Shown here: positions 23,308-32,051 of the stretch, piece after piece | How the letters are laid out: the number at the start of each line of letters is the position of its first letter | Position numbering within the stretch: position 1 is the first letter of the stretch | Source: Pseudomonas nitroreducens NBRC 12694 | GTDB lineage: Bacteria > Pseudomonadota > Gammaproteobacteria > Pseudomonadales > Pseudomonadaceae | NCBI RefSeq assembly: GCF_002091755.1 | Contig: NZ_BDAI01000023.1 | Span: 1-37,334, forward strand | Direction: 5' to 3' | DNA: 37,334 nt | Notes under the pieces: model-generated | What the model saw: the letters and a program-made list of their open reading frames with translations, nothing else | Told to the model about the DNA's origin: nothing | Database searches by the model: none | Made by a program: the position numbers and the translations under genes

Positions 23308-23955
23308 ATGAACGAGGAAGTCCGCTTTACCCGACTGGAGCCGGAGCAGCGCAAGGCGCTGCTGATCGAGGCCACCCTCGCGTGCCTGAAGCGCCATGGC
23401 TTCCAGGGGGCTTCCATTCGCAAGATCTGCGCCGAAGCCGGCGTCTCGGTGGGGCTGATCAACCACCACTATTCGGGCAAGGACGAACTGGTGGCCGAGG
23501 CCTACCTGACCGTCACCGGGCGCGTGATGCAGTTGCTGCGCGAAGCCATCGCCGAGGCGGCGCCGGATGCACGCGCTCGGCTGTCGGCGTTCTTCCGGGC
23601 GTCGTTCTGTGCCGAACTGCTTGACCCGCAACTGCTGGATGCCTGGCTCGCGTTCTGGGGCGCGGTGAAGACCGCCGAAGCCATCAACCAGGCGCATGAC
23701 CATTCCTACGGTGAGTACCGCACCTTGCTGGCGCAGGCGCTGAAGGATCTGGCGCAGGAACAGGCATGGTCCGATTTCGACGCCGACCTCGCCGCCATTG
23801 CCCTCAGCGCCTTGCTCGATGGCTTGTGGCTGGAATCCGGGCTGAACCCCAATACCTTCACCCCGGAACAGGGCGTGCAGATCTGCGAGGCCTGGGTAGA
23901 CGGCCTCCAGCATGGCGGCCGGCAGCGTTTCAGCCGGTCGCCGGCGGCCTGTTGA
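23308..23955 (+). CDS. TetR-family regulator, BetI-like
   Basis: A 215-residue TetR regulator. The N-terminal helix-turn-helix (about 25-60: KRHGFQGASIRKICAEAGVSVGLINHHYSGKDEL) resembles the BetI N-terminus (DASIALIARLAGVSNGIISHYF). The C-terminus shares AWLAFWGAV and ALLDGLWLESGL with the BetI/TetR_C_6 group. The ATG at 23308 follows TAGGAG. It is divergent from the orphan binding protein, with a palindrome between them. No betB, betA or betT lies in the window, so I do not call it betI; local regulation of the amine module is more likely. Confidence 0.88.
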   Translation: MNEEVRFTRLEPEQRKALLIEATLACLKRHGFQGASIRKICAEAGVSVGLINHHYSGKDELVAEAYLTVTGRVMQLLREAIAEAAPDARARLSAFFRASFCAELLDPQLLDAWLAFWGAVKTAEAINQAHDHSYGEYRTLLAQALKDLAQEQAWSDFDADLAAIALSALLDGLWLESGLNPNTFTPEQGVQICEAWVDGLQHGGRQRFSRSPAAC

Positions 23956-24071
23956 TCGATTGTTCAGCGAGCGGTAACCTGCGGCCATCTGCAGGACAGC
24001 TCCTACAGCTCTACCTCCACGTATAACAAGAATTGCCCCGCCACGAGCGGTGGCGTCAGCAGGGTATTGCG

Positions 24072-24812
24072 ATGACTTCCCGTGTACTGATCGTCGACGA
24101 CGATCCGGTGGTTCGCGAGCTCCTCCAGGCCTACCTGGGCGAGGAGGGCTATGACGTGCTCTGTGCCGGCACCGCCGAACAGGCCGAGGCGAGCCTGGCC
24201 GAAGCCGAACAGGGCGGGCAGCCCATCGACCTGGTGATGCTCGACATCCGTTTGCCCGGCAAGGACGGCCTGACCCTGACCCGCGAGCTGCGCGTGCGCT
24301 CGGAGGTCGGCATCATCCTGATCACCGGCCGCAACGACGACATCGACCGCATCGTCGGCCTGGAGTGCGGCGCCGATGACTACGTGATCAAGCCGCTCAA
24401 CCCCCGCGAGCTGGTCTCCCGCGCCAAGAACCTGATCCGCCGCGTGCGCCACGCGCGCCAGCCCGCTGCCGCCTGCACGCCAGTCAATCGTCAGCACCAC
24501 AAGCGCTTCGCCCAGTGGACCCTGGACCCGGACCGCCGCCGCCTGATCGACCGCGATGGCAGCGAAACCCCGCTGACCCACGGCGAGTTCCAGCTGCTCG
24601 GCGTGTTCCTGCGCAACACTGGCCATACCCTCAGCCGCGACCAGTTGATGGACCAGATCCGCAACCGCGAATGGCTGCCCAACGACCGCTCCATCGACGT
24701 GCTGGTCGGCCGCCTGCGCCGCAAGCTGCGCGACGACCCGGCCGAACCGGAGCTGATCATCACCATCCACGGCGCCGGCTACCTGTTCACGGCCACGCCT
24801 GCCGACGCCTGA
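24072..24812 (+). CDS. aruR: AruR, OmpR-type response regulator of the arginine transaminase pathway
   Basis: A 246-residue response regulator. The receiver domain has acidic residues in VDDDP (9-11), the phospho-acceptor Asp58 (MLDIR) and Lys in YVIKPLNP. The C-terminal winged helix is visible from FAQWTLDPDRRRLID through HTLSRDQLMDQI, REWLPNDRSIDVLVGRLRRKL and GAGYLF. In P. aeruginosa AruR and AruS switch on aruIH when L-arginine cannot be handled by the succinyltransferase route. The ATG at 24072 is chosen over the in-frame start at 24033 because the receiver begins at residue 4. Four bases separate it from the next gene. Confidence 0.88.
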   Translation: MTSRVLIVDDDPVVRELLQAYLGEEGYDVLCAGTAEQAEASLAEAEQGGQPIDLVMLDIRLPGKDGLTLTRELRVRSEVGIILITGRNDDIDRIVGLECGADDYVIKPLNPRELVSRAKNLIRRVRHARQPAAACTPVNRQHHKRFAQWTLDPDRRRLIDRDGSETPLTHGEFQLLGVFLRNTGHTLSRDQLMDQIRNREWLPNDRSIDVLVGRLRRKLRDDPAEPELIITIHGAGYLFTATPADA

Positions 24813-24815
24813 GAC

Positions 24816-25597
24816 ATGCGCTGGCTGTTCCTGCTGTGCCTGGCGCTATCTTTGCCGACTGCGGACGGTGTTGCTGGTGCCGCCCAACCCGTCCGCTATT
24901 GCGACTACCCCGTCTATCCGCCCATCTCCTGGAGCGACGGCCACGAAGTGCGCGGCCTGGCGCCGCAAACCGTGCGCAGCGTGCTTGGCGAACTGGGCTA
25001 CGAGGTGAAGACCGTGGTGCTGGGCAACTGGAAGCGCTGCCTGCTGGACGCCGCCGAAGGCCGCGTCGACGTGGTGCTCGCCTACCAGACCCCGCAGCGC
25101 GACGACGGCCTGCTGTTCTCCCGCGTGCCGGTGCTGCGCGAGGAAGTGGCGATCTTCTACAACCGCCGCAAGCCGGTGCGTTTCGACCAGTTGAGCGATC
25201 TGGCGAATTACCGCGGCGGGCTGCTCTTCGGCGAGAGCTACGGACCTGAATTCGACCGTTTCGTCGCCGAGCACGGCAACGTCGAATGGGTCTCCGACAG
25301 CCGCCAGAACTTCGGCAAGCTGATCCGCCAGCGCATCGATTTCATCGCCCATGAGCGGCGCACCGGCACCCTGTTCGCCGAGCAACTGGCCGGCGGGCAG
25401 GACATCGCCGCGCTGCCCCGGCCGCTCACCGTGGATTACCTGCGCATCGCCGTCTCGCGCCATTCGCCGCTGGCCGCGCGGATGGACGAGATCGACGCCG
25501 CGCTGAAACGGCGCGTGGACGACGGCAGCATCGCCCGCTGGCTGGACGAGAGCGAGCGCGGTTACCGCGCCATGCTCGCCGGCGACGGGGTGCCGCG

Positions 25598-25601
<4 letters not shown>
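24816..25601 (+). CDS. Periplasmic SBP_bac_3-type binding protein, likely sensor partner of AruS
   Basis: A 261-residue class-3 solute-binding protein with a signal peptide (MRWLFLLCLALSLPTADGVAGA). It has ISWSDGHEVRGLAPQTVRSVLGELGYEVKTVVLGNWKRCL and GRVDVVLAYQTPQRDDGLLFS, the usual first-lobe layout, and a second lobe from YRGGLLFGESYG. Its gene lies between aruR and aruS and overlaps aruS by four bases, without any transporter gene nearby. That suggests it presents a ligand, probably arginine, to the kinase rather than feeding a transporter; this is inference. The Gly-rich ligand-binding Arg/Asp motif of amino acid binding proteins is incomplete, so the ligand is not certain. Confidence 0.85.
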
Positions 25602-27841
<2,240 letters not shown>

Positions 27842-27860
27842 TTTCGGCGCGGGCGGACGG

Positions 27861-28000
27861 CCCTCACCCCAGCCCTCTCCCTGGGGGAGAGGGGGCCGTT
27901 CGGCGTAGTTGGCGCGTTCGGCATTCGCCGGCGAGCACCAATTTTGCAGCTTGCGCAGGACAGTCCCCTCTCCCTTTGGGAGAGGGCCAGGGTGAGGGGA
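27861..28000. repeat. Two opposed REP-like units (GGGAGAGGG family)
   Basis: CCCTCACCCCAGCCCTCTCCC with GGGGGAGAGGG, then CCCCTCTCCC with GGGAGAGGGCCAGGGTGAGGGG in mirror orientation, lie just after the aruS stop. Nothing else in 27842-28080 looks coding. Confidence 0.85.
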
Positions 28001-28084
28001 TCGCCCCAGCGTCTTGCCAGCCAGGGAGCGCTCTTACAAAAGAAACCCGCTGAAAGCCCAGCCCCACGCGCCCCGCACAAAATC

Positions 28085-28147
28085 CTTACATCTTTCTACA
28101 ACTTCGATCCGTAGGAACAACGGGGTCTTACATCGCCTTCCAATAAT
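28085..28147 (+). promoter_or_regulatory. Promoter region of the arginine permease: CTTACATC repeats and AATAAT
   Basis: CTTACATC occurs at 28085-28092 and at 28127-28134, 42 bp (four turns) apart in the same orientation. A -10-like AATAAT is at 28142-28147, without a good -35. The second repeat sits where an activator would touch polymerase. OmpR-type regulators bind direct repeats, so AruR is a candidate. Confidence 0.45.
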
Positions 28148-28200
28148 CCGGTGGCATCCGTGCCCGAGCCACGGCCTCTGATTGATTGGAGATAACAATA

Positions 28201-28263
28201 ATGATCCAACGTAGAGTTCCGCTCCGTCGCGCCCGCCGTTTCCCGGAGGTGCGCCATGTCTGA
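28201..28263 (+). CDS. Arginine-rich leader peptide overlapping the permease start
   Basis: A 20-codon ORF with a strong ribosome binding site (GGAG at 28188-28191, nine bases from ATG). Seven of 20 codons are Arg, at positions 4, 5, 9, 10, 12, 13 and 18, including one AGA, which is very rare in Pseudomonas. Its TGA overlaps the permease start as ATGTCTGA, in a different frame, and the permease ribosome binding site (GGAGG, 28245-28249) lies inside its codons 15-17. This resembles a leader peptide whose translation, set by charged tRNA-Arg, would govern permease initiation by coupling or by occlusion. No regulatory role is proven. Confidence 0.65.
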   Translation: MIQRRVPLRRARRFPEVRHV

Positions 28264-29683
28264 GTCCCATCACGCCCGTAGCGGCGAGAAGATCCAGCTC
28301 ACCCGCGCGCTCAAGAGCCGCCACATCTTCATGCTGTCCCTCGGCGGCGTGATCGGTACCGGCCTGTTCATGGGCTCGGGCGTCACCATCAGCTCGGGCG
28401 GCCCGATGGGCGCCATCCTCGCTTACCTGGTTGCGGGCCTGCTGATGTATCTGGTGATGGTCTGCCTGGGCGAGCTATCGGTGCAGATGCCCGTCTCCGG
28501 CTCCTTCCAGGCCCACGCCACGCGCTTCATCGGCCCGGCCACCGGGTTCATGATCGGCTGGGTCTACTGGATGAGCTGGGCCTCCACCGTCGGCCTGGAA
28601 TTCACCGCCGCCGGCATGCTGATGACCCGCTGGTTCCCCGACGTGCCGATCTGGCTGTGGTCGGGCTTCTTCGTGGTCGTGCTGTTCTCCCTCAATGCCC
28701 TGGCCACCCGCGCCTTCGGCGAGGCCGAATACTGGTTCTCCGGGATCAAGGTTGCGGCCATCCTCGGCTTCATCGTGGTCGGCCTGCTGGTGATCTTCGG
28801 CGCCATTCCGCTGAACAGCGGCGAGGCCGCGCCGGGGCTGTCCAACCTGGTCGGCGACGGCCTGTTCCCCAACGGCCTGTCCGCCGTGTTCGCGGTGATG
28901 ATGACGGTGGTCTACGCCTTCCAGGGCTGCGAGATCATGGGCGTCGCCGCCGGCGAGACCGACCAGCCGGAAAAGAGCATCCCGCGCGCCGTGCGCAACG
29001 TGGTGTTCCGCGTGCTGATCTTCTACGTGCTGGCGATTGCCGTGCTGTCCTGCATCGTGCCGTGGAAGCAGGCCGGGCTGATGGAAAGCCCCTTCGTGCA
29101 GGTGTTCGACATGGTCGGCATTCCCTACGCCGCCGACCTGATGAACTTCGTGATCCTCACCGCGATCCTCTCGGTGGGTAACTCCGGCCTCTACGCGTCG
29201 ACCCGCATCCTCTGGGCCATGTCCAAGACCGGCATGGCGCCGCGCAAGCTGTCCAAGCTCAGTGCCCGTGGCGTGCCGCTCTACGCGTTGCTGATCAGCC
29301 TCGGCTTCGCCCTGCTGTCGCTGCTCACCAGCGTGGTCGCCGCCGACACCCTGTTCATGGTGCTGATGGCGGTGAGCGGAATGGCCGGCACCGTCACCTG
29401 GATCGTCATCGCCTACGCCCAGTACCGCTTCCGCCGCGAGCACATGGCCAAGGGCGGCACCGTGGCCGACCTGAAATACGCAGCGCCGCTGTTCCCGTTG
29501 ATCCCGCTGGCGTGCATCGCGATCTGCTGCTCGCTGTTCGTGTTCCTCGCCATGGACCCGACCCAGCGCCCGTCGCTGTACTGGGGCTTCGGCTTCATGG
29601 GCGCGTGCTACCTGGCTTACTACCTGCTCAGGCGCAAGCGTGGCCAGGTGTTGAGCGAGGAGGCGCTGCCGAGTATCGGTTGA
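28256..29683 (+). CDS. APC-family amino acid permease (likely arginine/basic amino acid)
   Basis: A 475-residue amino acid permease of the AAT/GABA-permease branch with about 12 membrane segments. The N-terminal signature is visible: LKSRHIFMLSLGGVIGTGLFMGSG, followed by YLVMVCLGELSVQMPVSGSFQAHATRFIGPATGF and the conserved AFQGCEIMGVAAGET stretch. The carboxyl end is a short basic tail. P. aeruginosa carries a permease of this type beside aruRS (PA4981), so arginine uptake is the likely job, though related permeases accept lysine, ornithine or GABA. The ATG at 28256 has GGAGG at 28245-28249. It is preceded by the arginine-rich leader and followed by a strong terminator. Confidence 0.9.
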   Translation: MSESHHARSGEKIQLTRALKSRHIFMLSLGGVIGTGLFMGSGVTISSGGPMGAILAYLVAGLLMYLVMVCLGELSVQMPVSGSFQAHATRFIGPATGFMIGWVYWMSWASTVGLEFTAAGMLMTRWFPDVPIWLWSGFFVVVLFSLNALATRAFGEAEYWFSGIKVAAILGFIVVGLLVIFGAIPLNSGEAAPGLSNLVGDGLFPNGLSAVFAVMMTVVYAFQGCEIMGVAAGETDQPEKSIPRAVRNVVFRVLIFYVLAIAVLSCIVPWKQAGLMESPFVQVFDMVGIPYAADLMNFVILTAILSVGNSGLYASTRILWAMSKTGMAPRKLSKLSARGVPLYALLISLGFALLSLLTSVVAADTLFMVLMAVSGMAGTVTWIVIAYAQYRFRREHMAKGGTVADLKYAAPLFPLIPLACIAICCSLFVFLAMDPTQRPSLYWGFGFMGACYLAYYLLRRKRGQVLSEEALPSIG

Positions 29684-29697
29684 GTCTTCCTGCATCG

Positions 29698-29725
29698 GAA
29701 AAGCCCCGCCTCGCGGGGCTTTTTC
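29698..29725 (+). terminator. Rho-independent terminator after the permease
   Basis: AAAGCCCCGC pairs with GCGGGGCTTT around CTC, then TTT. The T-run follows 15-40 bases after the permease stop. Confidence 0.95.
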
Positions 29726-29736
29726 TTTGGCTCTTT

Positions 29737-29814
29737 GTAGGAGCGAGCTTGCTCGCGAACCCGCCCAACGCCGGAACCGCCGGAAAATCTGTTCGCGAGC
29801 AAGCTCGCTCCTAC
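29737..29814. repeat. REP pair
   Basis: GTAGGAGCGAGCTTGCTCG continues into CGAAC and faces GTTCGCGAGCAAGCTCGC then TCCTAC: near-perfect arms. In the rest of the 391-base gap (29684-30074), 29838-29885 carries a third, smaller motif (GGAGCGGACTCTGTCCGCGA), also seen near 18195. Confidence 0.9.
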
Positions 29815-30003
29815 AAGGATTCCACCGCTCCCGGAGGCGCAGGAGCGGACTCTGTCCGCGAAGGCCCGCAGGGCCGTTTGTTCGAAGTTGTAACAAGCTC
29901 TCGGGGAAAACCCTGTGGAAACCCCTCAGCCCCCGCGTCGCGCGGCCTTCCCGCCGTTCGACGGCACGTTACAAGCCCCCCATTCGGGTGGATTGCGAGC
30001 TTG

Positions 30004-30019
30004 CTGAACACTTGTTTAG
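30004..30019. promoter_or_regulatory. Palindrome CTGAACA-CT-TGTTTAG before the acyl-CoA operon
   Basis: The two 7-base arms are mirror images with one mismatch. It lies 55 bases before the crotonase start, where TetR- or GntR-type repressors of acyl-CoA genes often bind. A -10-like TAGTAT follows at 30017-30022. Confidence 0.45.
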
Positions 30020-30074
30020 TATTGCCTCCAACGCTTCATCCGCCTCAGCCAACGACTACAAGAACGAGGGCAGC

Positions 30075-30863
30075 ATGACTCAGCCATCCCCGCTCAGCCG
30101 GGTCCAGGACGGTATCGCCTGGATCACCCTGAACCGCCCCGAGCAGCGCAACGCGCTCGACGTCCCCACGCTCAAGAACCTGCTGGCCCTGCTCGACGCT
30201 TATGAAGTCGACGAGGCCGTGCGCGTCATCGTGCTGACCGGCGAAGGCCGCAGCTTCTGCGCCGGCGCCGACCTTGCCGAATGGGCCGAGGCCGAAGCCC
30301 GTGGCGAGCTGGAAACCTACGGCTGGACCGAAACCGCCCACGCCCTGATGCGCCGCCTGCACAGCCTGGACAAGCCGACCATCGCCGCCGTCAACGGCAC
30401 CGCCGTCGGCGCCGGGATGGACCTGACCCTGTGCTGCGATTTCCGCATCGCCGGCGCCTCCGCCCGCTTCAAGGCCGGCTACACCGGCATGGCCTACTGC
30501 CCGGACGCCGGCGCCAGTTGGCACCTGCCGCGCCTGATCGGCGGCGAAGCGGCCAAGCGCCTGCTGTTCCTCGATGAACTGTGGAACGCCGAGCGCGCGC
30601 TGAACGCCGGCCTGGTGGGCGAAGTGGTCGCTGACGATCAATTGCAGGCTCAGGTCGGCGAATTCGCCGCACGCCTGGCCGCTGGCCCGACCTACGCCTT
30701 CGGCCACACCAAGCGCCTGATCCGTGAAGGCGCCAGCCGCACCCTGGCCCAGCAGCTGGAAGCCGAACAGGCCGCCGGCTTGCTCTGCGGCCGCAGCGAA
30801 GACGCCGCCGAGGCGCTGCGCGCCGTGGCCGAGAAACGCTCCCCCCAATTCAAAGGCCGCTGA
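30075..30863 (+). CDS. Crotonase-fold enzyme, PaaG-like hydratase/isomerase
   Basis: A 262-residue enoyl-CoA hydratase/isomerase family protein. The oxyanion-hole motifs are CAGADL (62-67) and NGTAVGAGMDL (107-117). The two glutamates of classical hydratases are absent: Asp116 stands for the first, and Gly135/Tyr136 occupies the second site. Instead Asp144 in CPDAGASW matches the catalytic Asp of PaaG-type isomerases, and the end AEKRSPQFKGR also resembles PaaG. It may therefore shift a double bond or hydrate an unusual acyl-CoA. The ATG at 30075 has GAGGG upstream; the frame to 29727 covers a REP and is not used. First gene of the acyl-CoA operon. Confidence 0.88.
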   Translation: MTQPSPLSRVQDGIAWITLNRPEQRNALDVPTLKNLLALLDAYEVDEAVRVIVLTGEGRSFCAGADLAEWAEAEARGELETYGWTETAHALMRRLHSLDKPTIAAVNGTAVGAGMDLTLCCDFRIAGASARFKAGYTGMAYCPDAGASWHLPRLIGGEAAKRLLFLDELWNAERALNAGLVGEVVADDQLQAQVGEFAARLAAGPTYAFGHTKRLIREGASRTLAQQLEAEQAAGLLCGRSEDAAEALRAVAEKRSPQFKGR

Positions 30864-30880
30864 CGGCTGCAGGTGATGTG

Positions 30881-32041
30881 ATGGATTTCCAACTGACCCA
30901 GGAACAGGAAATGCTCGTCGAGGCGGTCAAGGCTTTCGTCGAGAAAGAGCTGCTGCCCTACGAGGAAGAAGTGGACCGCGCCGACGCGGTGTCCCCGGAG
31001 CTGGCCGCGACGATTCGTGGCAAGGCCCTGGCGGCCGGCTTCTACGCCTTCAACATGCCCGAGGAAGTCGGCGGCGGCGGCCTGGACTACCTGTCCCAGG
31101 CGCTGGTCGAGCGCGAGCTGTCCAAGGTTTCCTGGGCGCTGCATGTGTTCGTTGCGCGTCCCTCGAAGATCCTCATGGCCTGCAAGGGCGAGCAGATCCA
31201 GAACTACCTGCTGCCAGTGGTGCAGGGCGAGAAGATCGACTGCTTCGCCCTCACCGAGCCGGGCGCCGGTTCCGACGCCAACTCGATCAAGACCCGCGCC
31301 GTGCGTGACGGCGAAGACTTCGTGATCAATGGCTCCAAGCACTTCATCAGCCATGCTGGCCACGCCGACTTCGCCATCGTCTTCGCGGTGACCGACACCT
31401 TCGAGCGCAACGGCAAGAAGCGCAACGCCGTGACCGCCTTCCTGGTGGACAAGGGCACTGCCGGCATGACCGTGCGCCGCGGCCCGAAATGCGTCAGCAA
31501 CAAGGGCTACCACACCTACGAAATCTTCTTCGACGACTGCCGCGTACCGGCCTCCCAGGTCCTCGGCGAAGTCGACAAGGGCTGGGAAGTGGCCAACGCC
31601 TGGCTGACCGCCGGCCGTGTGATGGTTGCCGCCAACTGCGTCGGCCAGGCCCAGCGCGCGCTGGACCTGGCGCTGCAATGGTCGGCCGACCGCAAGCAGT
31701 TCGGTGCGGCCATCGGCAGCTACCAGGGCATCTCCTTCAAGCTCGCCGACATGGCCACGCAGATCCGCGCCGCTGAACTGATGACCCTGCACACCGCCTG
31801 GAAGATGGACCGCGGGACCATGACCGACGGCGAAGCCGGCATGGCCAAGCTGTTCGCCAGCGAAGTGCTGGGCAAGGTCGCCGACGAGACCGTGCAGATC
31901 TTCGGCGGTATGGGCCTGATGGACGAAGGCCCGGTGGAGCGCATCTGGCGCAACGCGCGTATCGAGCGCATCTGGGAAGGCACCTCGGAAATCCAGCGCC
32001 ACATCATTTCCCGCGAACTGCTGCGTCCGCTGCTGCGCTGA
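30881..32041 (+). CDS. Acyl-CoA dehydrogenase
   Basis: A 386-residue FAD-dependent acyl-CoA dehydrogenase of normal length. FAD/acyl signature FALTEPGAGSDA is at 122-133, and the catalytic base Glu366 lies in IWEGTSEIQR. The flavin arginine segment is DRKQFGAAIGSYQ (270-282), and a GGMGLMDEGPVERIWRNAR helix precedes the base. It would introduce an alpha,beta double bond into the acyl-CoA made by the next gene's product. A GTG three bases upstream is an alternative start, but ATG at 30881 has AGGTGAT at the right place. Only 17 bases separate it from the crotonase gene. Confidence 0.92.
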   Translation: MDFQLTQEQEMLVEAVKAFVEKELLPYEEEVDRADAVSPELAATIRGKALAAGFYAFNMPEEVGGGGLDYLSQALVERELSKVSWALHVFVARPSKILMACKGEQIQNYLLPVVQGEKIDCFALTEPGAGSDANSIKTRAVRDGEDFVINGSKHFISHAGHADFAIVFAVTDTFERNGKKRNAVTAFLVDKGTAGMTVRRGPKCVSNKGYHTYEIFFDDCRVPASQVLGEVDKGWEVANAWLTAGRVMVAANCVGQAQRALDLALQWSADRKQFGAAIGSYQGISFKLADMATQIRAAELMTLHTAWKMDRGTMTDGEAGMAKLFASEVLGKVADETVQIFGGMGLMDEGPVERIWRNARIERIWEGTSEIQRHIISRELLRPLLR

Positions 32042-32051
32042 GGCCCGTGCC

